Origin: Harmothoe impar
Lineage: Eukaryota; Annelida; Polychaeta; Phyllodocida; Polynoidae
Direction: 5' to 3'
NCBI GenBank assembly: GCA_947462335.1
Contig: OX381705.1
Coordinates: forward strand, 45,832,175 to 45,896,174
Length of the DNA stretch: 64,000 bases
The notes under the pieces are model-generated. The model was not told the origin of the DNA. It saw nothing but the letters and a program-made list of their open reading frames with translations, and ran no database searches. Both the position numbers and the translations under genes were made by a program. Shown one piece after another: positions 46,226-56,562 of this stretch. Every line of letters begins with the position of its first letter. Position 1 is the first letter of the stretch.

Positions 46226-48260
46226 CTACTAAAGTGCTTTCCAATAACCATGCAAAGCAGTTGCTGGGCATTGCGGTGCAAAAACTATTTCAAACATAAT
46301 TCTGTTAACGCCAGGTTTATATAGCTTTGATGGGAGTTGGCCCCCAGAGTACGAAGTGTGGGAGTATTCTGTAAATAATAATTCAGAATTATGACATATT
46401 TGATCGTGGGTATTCCAGAGGCTGACAGCAAACGTCTACTTGCTGCAATACCACTTGTCTAGATAACTAAAGCCATGTACCCTGACAGTATTACGAAAAT
46501 GTATCTTCACGGATGTCTGGGGTCATATCCACTATTATTAACTGCCGTATCTATTCAGAGAGATAGAGAGAAGTTCCCTCTATCTCTCTGATCTATTTAA
46601 CCCTCCAGCACAATAATACGATGGATTATTTTGGGACTATTTCTTTCAACTATTGAAATAACATTTTATTAACAATATTGGTACTCCAGACTCTCATTAT
46701 CACAGTACCACAGTTCATCATTATCCAGGGATGAAAATGTCAAATCTAAAATAAATTGACGGCCCACCGAATATAGGTTCCATATAGGTAATTATAGGTA
46801 TTTGCAACATTAAAAACCTTGAATCCAGGAAAAACTTGAACACGTTTATCCCTGGTTATCAATCACCAGAATATAGCATGCAGAATATATCCTATGATAT
46901 ACCTCACACAGACAACAGCATATCTGTGAATTGGCAGCAACCCAGGACAATATTTTGCCATATGTATACAATATATTATGTATATTATGTATGCACAGAA
47001 CTCTGCCCACGATTTAGATAACACATATATATGTCCCACAGTTTGGACAGTTTATCAGCCTACACAACAGTTAGAAGCCTGGACACAAATATTAATCTGC
47101 TAGCCTGCTTTCATGAAGATAATAACACCATTATCATTGTGTCAACAGCTTCTGTGGCAGCCAAGGTGGATGAGGCCCTGGTGTTGGTTACCTAACCGTC
47201 CATAAGACCATTAACTGAGTCCCCTATCAGAGAGGTTGCTGTCTGTTAACTTAGCTAGATGAGGCATGGTGTAAGTGCCACCAGTGTATATAGCCTGTAT
47301 GCCATAATGGGTGCCTGCGGGTCTCATGACTAGATGCACCAGGATACTGAGTATCATTCTCCAAACACCAAGGGAGACGTATTACCATATCATACAGAGG
47401 CCTCTGTATATGGCCATTCATAATTGAATGGGTAAATTTTGTGTACTCATTATGATTGAATAGAAAGGCCCCTATCATATTCATATTTCATCAGGAATTA
47501 TATATATATACTTCTAATATGTGTATCATGGTCCCCTCTATTTATTAATTGTCTGGTATAAATAGTTTGTAATTAAAAAACTTGTATCATACTCACTACA
47601 TACTAGTCAAAGTAAAGGTTATCCATTAAAGGTCGGTCATTGGTGCTGCATTATATCCTTAATTATACAAGTAGATGATTAAAAGGTAAACTGACCTTTG
47701 ATAGCTATACAATACATGCACAATACATTGGTGGTTATGTACAGTGTATACTGCCCAGTAAAGTTAATACAGACGCATGGTGGCTATGGATGAATGACAT
47801 TTAATTTCCGGATACGGTATAGGCAGTATCCTATGTTACTGACCCCCACCTCTGTGCACCACACATAGGGTCAGTGGTGGAGACATTTACAGGCAGCCAA
47901 TAGGACTAGAATGATAAGTGTGTTGACATGACCCGTTGGTGACACGGCTAGGATGGGCCTGTTATACACTGATGGGAGTTGGGGCCGTCCTACGCTGCCA
48001 TACAATCCTCTTATCCCGGATGGTAATAACTACCATTAACTACTAACGGCATACACACATACTCGGTCCTTACTTAGGTCCTATAGATAAGGTTCTGCAC
48101 CAGTATATATGTATACAATACATTTATATGTATAGGTCTACAGTGTCATGTATTTATACATGCATGCCCGATATATAGAATATATATTGTACCATACACA
48201 CTGTACTGATTGGACACTGATAATTGCCTCGACGTTTCATTGTGGGTTTAAATATTATCT
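46226..48260. other. No gene recognised; one perfect inverted repeat
   Basis: AT-rich sequence without coding evidence. The only structured item is the hairpin at 46555-46591, reported separately. Confidence 0.5.
46555..46591. other. Perfect 14-bp inverted repeat
   Basis: TCAGAGAGATAGAG and its exact reverse complement flank a 9-nt loop. The arms are simple GA-rich sequence, so the structure may have arisen from a microsatellite inversion. Confidence 0.8.
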
Positions 48261-48319
48261 AATCTGCGAAAAGGGACCTTAGTGCAGGGTACACTAAGGT
48301 CCCTAATCCCAGTACATGT
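48261..48319. repeat. Short dispersed repeat with a perfect 12-bp hairpin
   Basis: GGGACCTTAGTG (48273-48284) and CACTAAGGTCCC (48292-48303) pair perfectly around a 7-nt loop. A diverged relative lies at 51705-51775, sharing the GCGAAAA lead, the TAGTGCAGGGTA centre and the CCCAGTA tail. The element is too small to be a normal MITE, and its type is unknown. Confidence 0.7.
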
Positions 48320-50240
48320 TTAATACCTATACGTATTTGTATCTTCGGGGGCATGTCAAAGGATCTAGAGAATGTATCAATGGGGACACTACACTTATCA
48401 TCTCAATTTGGAGCCTACCGTTTCTACTCGTCTGACATATTGAGAACTAAGTTACTAAGGGCCTGTCAGAATCCACGACTGGTAGAACAAGTGAGCATGG
48501 CTTTGATAAATACCAATGGGCCTAATGCACACAGGTGATCTTATTTCCAACGTGGAAGCCGACTCGCTGCTAATTCCAGTTATTTTTTTGGGTCTCTGTT
48601 GATAATTGAGGAGACAATGCAATTGATGAAGACAAGGAGGACAAACAATGAATAATCAAGGGATGCTCCTTGGGTAATGCTTTTACCCCACCGTCACAGA
48701 TTACTGGGTTCAAAGTCATTTATCATGTTTCTGTATGGACATTTTCTCCGAATTCAAGATGTGCCTGACTTGCATAAATGTGATAACACATTCAAATAGA
48801 TGTGACATAGATGTAGGCCTACATGGGTTTTAATGTACCGGTAGTTGAGTTAGCGTACAGTAGTAGGGACCTATTGAATCTGAAATGTAGGTAGGATATC
48901 ATAGACATGGGCCTACACTAACAAACCTTATAGGTTGTAGGTACACTAATGTTGCATCCAATGGGAATGACAATACATCTACCGGTACAGAAAAAAGAAG
49001 TGCCATCAATCATAAGCACTAAATACCAATGGGAAAAAGTGTCCCATAGCTCACATGGTTAAATAGAGGGTGCAATCACAAAATAATTGACTCATGAATT
49101 GATGATAGGTTAGCCAAGATCAAAAAACGCATAAACTCTCTTTGAGTTACAATGAGTTTGATTCCCGACAGTGAGGCCAATAAAGCAACCTCACACAAAA
49201 ACCTTAGACCGCCAAACCCTGCATTCACAGGGCATAATGGGATGGCCTAGTTTTTATATCTGTGTTGTTGTTTTTTGTGTGCGCTCTATTGTAAGTGATG
49301 GATTCCAAAAGGGGACACCTGTCATTCCTTAATAATAGACTTATTCAATGCACCCTGCCAACAAATTACCGGTAGGCCTATTTAGGCCTACATTTTAAGG
49401 TAATTCATGGGTATTGTTCCTTCTCCCAAAATTCAAACACAAATAGGGTCTATATAGAAAAATATATCAATATTTTTTAAGGTGACCCTGCAATGGCACA
49501 CATGCCTATTGTCCAGGATGAATATATCTATAGTATAGGGTTAGCTAGGAGTTTTTCTATTAATAACTTTTATCAGGTTTAACATCAATGATTATGATTC
49601 ATTGGCTAGTCTACACTACATTGACATTGTATAATAATATAATTTTAATATGTCAGATAATTAGTACATATAGGCCTATGTGTGTATTGCAAACTATATG
49701 CCCCTATGACCTACTAATTCAACCAAGACATTTCCATCTGAATTTTCAGCTGACACCAAAGCCAACAATAGAATTTTCTGACTCACTTTGGTCAGTGACA
49801 ATGGGGCATGTGCCTTTGTTGACATCACCCTGCTGTGGGCGTCCGTGTCTGTCTAGACTCTAGCCTAGCGAGACGGTGACGCCACCCCACGCTCAGGGGG
49901 GTAAAACATCTGTCCAGGGCAGGGCGCATACATCCAAAATGACCAATCAACCGCATGTATGCAGGTGTCTATAAAGTACTTACATTGTTAGACAGATATA
50001 TGACCTTGTTTCATGTAAATCAGCAAAGTGCTCGCGGCAGTCCCTCACCCCGTTATGGTCAGTGGCCGACTCTCTTTTCGCTGTCAATGCCGTCCACCAC
50101 TGACACCAGTCCCAATGTTTACATTTTCCACCCACCATCTTTTCGAGTTTTGCGTGAATTTGGAGCTCATTTCCTAGCTTTCGTGCATCAAACACAGTTT
50201 ATAGTGTTCATCCCAGGCGGCTGAGATTAGTAAGTGTGAC
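48320..50240. other. No supported gene
   Basis: A 61-codon ORF at 48353-48538 ends just after a CAG/GTGATC donor-like site, but lacks an acceptor and recognisable content. Around 49047-49070 the sequence TAGCTCACATGGTTAAATAG resembles a tRNA A box, and TTTGATTCCCG near 49157 resembles a B box, but about 100 nt apart, too far for a normal tRNA. Confidence 0.4.
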
Positions 50241-50319
50241 GATTGCTCAACTTAGTGGCAGTTTAACCCACTGCCACCAAAAGGCTAGCGTAATGGGTCG
50301 GTGTGGGCCAAGGCAGGAG

Positions 50320-50392
50320 ACCCAACGCCACACGCGAACCAGTGCTCACCCACCCACGTCCGACTGCTCTACCGAAATCATCACCAGTGCAC
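50320..50392 (-). repeat. Possible tRNA-derived SINE head
   Basis: On the minus strand TAGAGCAGTCGG (50371 to 50360) matches the A box at 11 of 12 positions, and GGTTCGCGTGT (50340 to 50330) matches the B box at about 8 of 11, with a tRNA-like spacing. The acceptor stem does not pair cleanly. A SINE derived from a tRNA is more likely than a working tRNA gene. Confidence 0.35.
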
Positions 50393-50504
50393 GGTTATTC
50401 CCGACTTGATAAGTTGGCATTAAAACTTGTACTAAATGTTAGTTGTGATACAAAGCGTGTAAACTTACTTTAAAGTTCCTAGTTGCCCCAACTTCTTTGG
50501 CACT

Positions 50505-50580
50505 CCCTCAACACCACGAAGATGGCGGAACCCCAGCAGTGACGTCTACTCCCAACCGGAAGTGGGGCCCCGGCCTCTGG
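50505..50580 (+). promoter_or_regulatory. Candidate GC-rich core promoter
   Basis: Within 60 bp lie AAGATGGCGG (YY1 type), GTGACGTC (CRE) and ACCGGAAGTG (ETS). This trio is characteristic of TATA-less promoters of housekeeping genes in animals. No exon can be assigned: the first ATG on the plus strand, near 50660, opens only an 11-codon frame. The gene, if any, would begin here and splice to exons I cannot identify. Confidence 0.4.
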
Positions 50581-50771
50581 GTGTGCAAGTGCGCTCACTG
50601 CTAATGCTACATTGAGTGAGGACTGTTGTAGTCATTTTGGTGCATATCGAATCATTTACAATGTTTAAAAGTTGGTATAGTCGTGTAGCTTAAAATTAGG
50701 CTATCTAACAATTTCTAAAGGTTTGATATATTTTTAAGTGACTTTTAATACAGCCCCAGACATTTGTATTA

Positions 50772-51092
50772 GGGAGTGATCATTTTTTAACAACAGGGGG
50801 GGGGGGTGGTGGGTTTCCGCGCGGAGCGCGCGAAATTTGTTACACCCCCCCCGGTCAAGGGGTCAAAATTTTTTACCCCCCCCCCTTAGGGTCGAAAATC
50901 GGCTCGCGCGCGGGCCCTTTGAAGCATAGTAACGCGCGGGCTTTTTGGCTCAAAACAGGTCAAATTTTTTTGCCCCCCCCCCCCAAGAGGGGTCCAAATT
51001 TTTTTTCCCCCCCCCGGTCAAGGGGTCCAAATTCTTTTGCCCCCCCCCCCAAACCCACCACCCCCCCCTGTTGATAATAAATGATCACTCCC
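50772..51092 (-). mobile_element. 321-bp PIF/Harbinger-like MITE, second copy
   Basis: This copy is in the opposite orientation to the one inside gag. TTA is duplicated at 50769-50771 and 51093-51095. The termini read GGGAGTGATCATTTTTTAA at the left and a slightly diverged partner at the right. The interior matches the gag copy block by block: poly-C tracts, the GCGCGCGAAA word, GTAACGCGCGGGC and the ACCCCT separators. The two are clearly the same family but not identical. Confidence 0.88.
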
Positions 51093-51095
51093 TTA

Positions 51096-52465
51096 CCTGG
51101 TAAGCCTATAGCCTAGCCTATGTTATACCATAGGGGCCTAACTAGCACTTTGTCAAAAAAAAGGGGGGGGGGCAATATACCTAACTAGAGTGCTTACTTA
51201 TTGGTTTGTTTTAAGGCCTGGGCTAGTGTTTTAATCCTTGGGGAGGGGGGTGCACATTCATAATATAATTATTCTGGGAATAAACATAGCCTAGAAGAGC
51301 TAGGCCTACCTATAGACGGGGGGCGTCAAAGCAAAAACACTTCCCCAGCTAACAAAGAAACATGTTATTTTACGTCAAAATAACGTTTTAAAACTTTATA
51401 TACGTTAATCCATAGTAAGGAGCCCTAGAGAAACGTTAGGTATAACGTTATAAAATGTTGTAGGCCCTATAAATTTTTTTGTTTACTGGGTTGGCGTTAA
51501 TTCAATTCAATTCGTCGTTTCACACGAACCACCCCCACCTTCCTGAAGGAGGAAAAGTGTTCCACCCTACAGCTGACTGTAAAGAGGACACAATTGTCTC
51601 CCTTTTTACAGCTTGTAGATCGGATAATTACTAAGGATTCTTGAGAAAAAACTATTAAAGATTGATCAGATACACAAAACTCAGCTTTCTCTTTAAATAA
51701 GTCGATCTGCGAAAAAGGCCCTTATAGTGCAGGGTACTCTTTAAACGTTAAAGGGTCCTCTTTCCCAGTAAAACGTATATCATAAAAAGGTTAACCTGAT
51801 TATCAGAAAAGTTCAGTTCCACCATTGAAATAATCCTGTAAATTCCCACCATATTCAAAGACGCGAAGAGGGCTAGTTACGGGCCTGCATTCTAAAAGTT
51901 GAAATAGCCCAAAAATCGGCTTGCAACTTTTCCCCAAACTAGGGGGTCGGCGGATGACTGATATAGGCTTCTTAAACTTTGTTTCAAGGATCTACGTATA
52001 AGTATCCTTACATTGCACAGTATCCTGTACCCCAAGTGTCCTATAATATGTATCTACACCCTTCATGTACCCTATGGGTATCTGCACCCTAGGCCACATA
52101 ATAATAAATATATCTTGTTCTGTTGAACGTAGACTAAGTGCAATGAGACTATAACGACTTACACCAACAATAAGCCTGTTGGACAAGCCCAGCGGCAAAG
52201 GCCTATTATTTACTTACAAAGGGGCAGGTGCTATTCTGAGCCATTTAAAAATAGGATAACATAGACTTTAATCCAGCTCTAAAAATAAACTGTTGCTTAC
52301 TTGGCCTGATGTAACAGTAGTGGGTCTTCTGCTATTTGTTTCCACCTTGATTTTAGAAAGAGTTCACATGGACGGTGGGGGAGGGGGGGGGGGGGTAAAT
52401 ACTTAAAATTAAGTCATCTTTTATTGCGAAGGGATTATGCAGGTTATGTCACTGTGAAAGTCTAT
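51096..52465. other. No gene recognised
   Basis: AT-rich sequence with a poly-G tract near 51164 and AACGTT-rich palindromic words at 51370-51450. A diverged copy of the short hairpin repeat described at 48261 sits at 51705-51775. Confidence 0.5.
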
Positions 52466-52473
52466 AAATATAT

Positions 52474-52829
52474 TAGGGATGTCATTGATGTACAATTAAT
52501 TTCGATTTACGATTTTCACTATTTTGGACTCGATTTTTCGATTATATCGATTTATTGTGATATTGCAAACACAGCATATATCTGCTTGCAAAAGGGGTAT
52601 TTTCTTCTATTCATTTCTTTCCTTATACGTGAGTCTTTGAGAAGAACACTTGGTTGCACTTTGACTTTGAGGACAATCTGACGTCCCTTTTCCTCAATAT
52701 TTTTCAGTGGTTAAAATATGGGTTTATCAGTGATATAAATAGTGTATCGATATAAGGCTTTTGTCGATGCAATAATCTGAATTCTAGAAATGTCGGTGTA
52801 TCGATTCTGGGGTATCGATAACACTCCTA
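52474..52829. mobile_element. 356-bp hAT-like non-autonomous element
   Basis: The 8-bp direct duplication AAATATAT flanks it exactly (52466-52473 and 52830-52837). The termini are short inverted repeats: TAGGGATGTCATTGATG at the left and TAGGAGTGTTATCGAT at the right on the opposite strand. An 8-bp duplication with TAGG-type ends is characteristic of the hAT superfamily. The interior is rich in TCGAT words and has no transposase. Confidence 0.8.
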
Positions 52830-52891
52830 AAATATATGCTATGCTTATTTACCATGCCAGGTTTATTTTTTACATTAACAATTTCTTTAAT

Positions 52892-53464
52892 GCCCTCAGC
52901 CCCATGTCTATAAGCCCACCGGAAGATCAGCCCTATGATGAATGGCACCCTGACTTTAGGCCTCCCGGATTGTAGGCCATTTGCATAACGTCCGATCCCT
53001 AGCCATACTAACGTCCGATCCCTAGCCATACTAACAGCCGATCCCTAGCCATACTAACGTCCGATCCTTGGCCAAACTAACGTCCAATCACAGGCTACTC
53101 GGACGTTAGTATGACCTGTGTCCGGAGGTTAGAGTGGTCAGGGATCGGACGTTAGTATGGTCAGGGATCGGACGTTAGTATGGTCAGGGATCGGACGTTA
53201 GTATGGTCAGGGATCGGACGTTGGTATGGTCAGGGATCGGACGTTGGTATGGTCAGGGATCGGACGTTAGTATGGTCAGGGATCGGACGTTAGTATGGTC
53301 AGGGATCGGACGTTGGTATGGTCAGGGATCGGACGTTAGTATGACCTGTGCTCGGACGTTAGGTACATGGCCTATTGGCCGGAGGACCAAGAGTCATGGG
53401 GGCCTATTGTCATAGGGCCTATCGTCAGGGGGGCCAATCGTCATGTGGCTAAAAGGCTGAGGGC
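52892..53464. mobile_element. Foldback-type inverted repeat with 23-bp arrays
   Basis: Two long imperfect inverted arms meet near 53098. The left arm has about five 23-bp units (52986-53098) containing CGTCCGATCCCTAGCC. The right arm has nine units in the opposite orientation (53136-53342) containing GGTCAGGGATCGGACGTT. Outside the arrays the arms still match: CCTCAGCC, then GCCCTATGA.. and TAGGCCAT.., each found inverted on the other side. Long inverted repeats built of tandem subrepeats are the hallmark of foldback transposons. No target duplication is visible at the estimated ends. Confidence 0.7.
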
Positions 53465-53604
53465 CTGTTGTCCCAGGGCCGATTGTCAGGAGGGCCCCTG
53501 GCCCGGACACCGCTTTCCCCCGTATACCGGTATCACTCGTCGGGCCTACCTCAATAGGCATTTTATAATATGCAGTATATGATTTTCAATGACCTTTATC
53601 GGAA

Positions 53605-53818
53605 TATATATATGAATTCGCGTATAAGCCGCACCCCGACTTTGGGCCGATCCTATAAGCCACACTGGTGATCTGAGTATAGTAACTTTAGTACTGATCC
53701 ATAGTAGCTAAAACTCGCGTATAAGCCGCTCCCCAACCCTGGGCCGCTCCTATAAGCCGCACCAGCGAACTGACCCTCGTACTAGCCGCGGCTTCTACGC
53801 GAGAATTTACAGTATATG
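53605..53818. mobile_element. TIR element with duplicated internal block
   Basis: The left end AATTCGCGTATAAGCCGC and the right end, read on the opposite strand, AATTCTCGCGTAGAAGCCGC are inverted repeats. An internal block, CGCGTATAAGCCGC.CCCC.AC followed by GGGCCG.TCCTATAAGCC, occurs twice in direct order (near 53610 and 53716). No target duplication can be fixed because the flanks are AT repeats. It is non-coding. Confidence 0.6.
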
Positions 53819-54254
53819 AGTTTGGTGGATGTGGAGCAGGCAGGCGTTGAACAAGTGGCGCCATCTACCACTAGAAAATGAACATGGACTCGCCCAGCTG
53901 TATGTTCTAGTATATATGTAGGTGGTAGTAGACATTTCTGATTGGTCTAGCACCTTTTGTAGTCGTGCTCCTATGGAAACAACTCTTCGCGTGAACATAC
54001 CTGACCTAATATCTTCAAATCGTGGTGGTGGGGGTGGGGGTGGGGGGGGGGGGGAGCTACTGAGAAGATAATGTTCATTCAACTTTTGAACCAAATAATA
54101 AAAACCTAAAACTGATACTGCAGAGTGCATTAAATAAAGGGGTATATAACAGGGGTACGTTCACTAATGACTACAATTACCCTTTTCAAGAGCCCCGATC
54201 CCATCCACTATCACTATTTTGGGAAATGAATACCCTGGTACATGTATAGAACTT

Positions 54255-54400
54255 CATGGCCTGAGTCACGGGAAATGGGGAAATATTTGGTATCAATTCA
54301 AAGCTTACAATCGCGAATGCAATGAGCTAGAGAAGATAAACATATTCAAGACGTTTACTGATCCATAATTTCTTGACCACTGAAATATGAATTTAGTTTG
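54255..54400 (+). repeat. Diverged relative of the 57372-57705 MITE interior
   Basis: The stretch containing ATTTGGTATCAATTCAAAGCTT, then GAATGCAATGAGCTAG, then CTGATC, matches the order of words inside the MITE at about 57465-57560. The terminal inverted repeats were not found here, so this is an old or partial copy. Confidence 0.55.
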
Positions 54401-54610
54401 CTGAGGATCCACATTTACCTACCTATATTTGGTCCCCAGCAAAAAAAGGAAAACAAGTAGGGGTACTTTAAATGTCTCCGAAAATGTAGAAATTTGCTTT
54501 TTCTTTCTTAAAAAGTTCCCTAATGTGTGTGCATGGGGAGGGGGCCGCTTAGGCCGTTTAGGGGACGGGCGCTTATTACGGGGAGACCAGGTAACGCCTA
54601 ACGGGGATAG

Positions 54611-55005
54611 GCCAAAAAAAAGGTGTGTTTCAGGCAACCCGGCCCTAGTTTCAAAAAAGAGTCGACCCTAGCTTTTTTTTTTTCGATTTTAGAGAAAAAA
54701 AATTGGCAAAATATTCATATTTTTTTCGGAAATTTTAGTAATTTTTTGGTCAGGAAGAAGAGATCCCATGCCTAATTGATTGTCCGACCTCAGGAAATAA
54801 CTTTTTAACAACAATGTCCTCAATTTTGTGATATTCCAAGTTATTGTAAGAATCGGTGAGTCGTCCTGATGACCCGCAAGTCAAATTGGCGGTTTGCGAC
54901 TCATTCCAGGTACCTCCAACACACACAAAAAAAATCCGACCTACCTACCCTAATTGGTTTTGGACCATGTTGCCTGGAACACACCTTTTTTTTGGCCTCA
55001 TGACT
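54611..55005. repeat. ~400-bp stretch with ~30-bp inverted ends
   Basis: GGCCAAAAAAAAGGTGTGTT followed by CAGGCAAC at the left (from about 54611) recurs inverted at about 54970-55000. The arms then drift apart. No target duplication is seen. It may be a degenerate MITE. Confidence 0.55.
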
Positions 55006-55151
55006 TTTATGAATGGTATTGTACAATTCAAACTGAAAGCGTCCGATCTCACATACTTTCTATAGTATGCCTACAGGCGTATAGGCACCTATAATAAATG
55101 CTGTACGGTGACCTACATGACAGTGATGTTACATGTGACTGCAGAGAGGTC

Positions 55152-55525
55152 AAAAGCGACCTGGCGACCTGAGCTGTTTTACAGGCTATCTGGCGACCTG
55201 GTTCCATAATTTAAGCGCCCTTTGGACAAATTTGGCTGTTGTAAAAAAGTCTAAAAACGCGAATTTGTGACCCCTCTGCACCCCAGGTATCTTGGGGGGG
55301 GGGGGGGGTTGCAGATGGGTCAAAAGTGACCTGGCGACTTGGGCCGTTTTGAAGGCGACTTTCGACCTAAGGCAATAATATAAGCGACATGGCGACTTTT
55401 GGGGGGGGGGAAATTGACAATAGGTTAACGGTCCCAAAAAAACGACCTTGTGACCTGAACCCCTTAATTTCGGCGACTTTCCGACCTCAGGGGGGGGGGA
55501 CCCCTCTGCACCCACATCTTGAGGA
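55152..55525. repeat. Two diverged ~170-bp direct repeats
   Basis: Both units start CAAAAG.GACCTGGCGACTTG (or a close variant) and end GACCCCTCTGCACCC.CA..ATCTTG, at 55152-55320 and 55321-55525. Poly-G runs are present in each. The type is unknown. Confidence 0.65.
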
Positions 55526-55595
55526 CCCTTGCTTGGAGAGAGGGCCAGCGAGAGATATGTAGGACCTATGACCTAGGGCTATGTCAGATATGCTA

Positions 55596-55664
55596 CCAGG
55601 TAGACTAGCTCAGTCAGGAACTGAACTCTAGACCTATAGGCCTATTATCTCCGTGCCACCGTCA
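55596..55664 (-). repeat. Possible tRNA-derived SINE head
   Basis: On the minus strand TGGCACGGAG (55658 to 55649) resembles an A box, and AGTTCAGTTCC (55627 to 55617) matches the B box at about 9 of 11, about 31 nt apart. The flanks do not form an acceptor stem. It is probably a SINE fragment. Confidence 0.3.
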
Positions 55665-55869
55665 GTCATAAACACTGAATGCTGATTGGGACGGATTTCG
55701 TACTAGTTCTGTACAGTCTGTACAGAAATTAACTGAGCCGAGTCCAAACTGCAGGGCCTATATACTGCTCGCAAAATGAAGTCAAAAGTAGAACGCGCAC
55801 CTGCTCCGGGCACCTGCCGCGGGACGCGCGAAACGAGCGTTCGAAAGGGCGGCCACATCGGGGTCATGC

Positions 55870-55940
55870 TCTCGACCAATCAAAGACAGGGGCACCTGCT
55901 TGGTTGCTGGGCAACGCGGTTGATTACAAATGGCGGCCAC
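55870..55940 (+). promoter_or_regulatory. Candidate promoter with RFX X-box
   Basis: CCAAT (55876-55880), GTTGCTGGGCAAC (55903-55915, an RFX X-box with 6-nt half sites) and AAATGGCGG (55928-55936, YY1 type) lie within 61 bp in a CpG-rich segment. RFX X-boxes drive many ciliary genes in animals. The candidate exon at 56308 lies about 400 bp downstream on the same strand, which is a reasonable 5' UTR distance. Confidence 0.5.
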
Positions 55941-56307
55941 TTAGTGATCTGGATGTAAACACGGTCCAAAATCTGTACACCGGGGTTTATTGGGTCTCTG
56001 TGTGAATCCCTACAGTGTTTAGCTACACCACCAGGAACTAAAATGACCAAGGGGAATCTACTGTACGTGAGGTGTTGAAAGCACGCACGGATTATGGCCA
56101 CAGGGGAGCACAGTGAATGATCTACGCCAGCCGAGCGTACGATTACGGAAGCAGGTGAGGTGGCGAGGGAATACACTCACGAGCACCAACCTACAGTGGA
56201 GCCAGGTAATAAAAGCCTGGTCATTCATAAATAATCCCGGTTAAGCTGGAATACTTCCACAGGTGGTTGATACTGTCGTGTTCGAGAATGATGCACTAGA
56301 AAGCAAG

Positions 56308-56492
56308 ATGCAGCTGGAAAATCCCCCTGTGGAAGTGACTGCCCCGGCCGAGGGGAAGTTGGCGGCTTCCACGGCCACCAGCCCCCGGGTGTCCCGACTG
56401 GACATCAAGGATGCCGACTACCGGGCCGTGACCAGTGACACCCGGGGTACAGAAACCGACTCCAAGGCACCAACAAAAACATCTGAACCTGG
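56308..56492 (+). CDS. Candidate first coding exon of a host gene, partial
   Basis: A GC-rich 62-codon stretch is bounded by good splice signals. A CAG acceptor ends at 56262 and a GTATGT donor begins at 56493. The first ATG in the frame is 56308. Upstream, CAG/GTGAGG at 56154/56155 could end a non-coding first exon, giving a 108-bp intron. The peptide is acidic, Thr/Ser/Pro-rich and probably disordered, like the N-terminal tail of many membrane or signalling proteins; it includes LDIKDADYRAVTSDT. I do not recognise the family, and the following exons were not found within the window. The exon ends in phase 2. An alternative is that the frame begins in an upstream exon, since it is open back to the acceptor. 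Confidence 0.45.
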
Positions 56493-56562
56493 GTATGTAC
56501 ACTACAGAGATCTATTAACTTGATCATATTAAAAATAGAAGAAATAATTTTGGTTGTTTTTA

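Noticed and set aside
48353..48538. 61-codon ORF ending near a donor-like site
   Set aside because: No acceptor upstream and no recognisable protein content; a chance ORF is as likely.
49047..49170. tRNA gene
   Set aside because: The A and B box-like words are about 100 nt apart and no cloverleaf stems pair.
52986..53342. CRISPR-like array
   Set aside because: The units abut without spacers, turn around in the middle, and the sequence is eukaryotic.
53203..53415. Plus-strand ORF with repeated VRDRTLVWSG peptide
   Set aside because: It is a reading of the 23-bp array in the foldback element.
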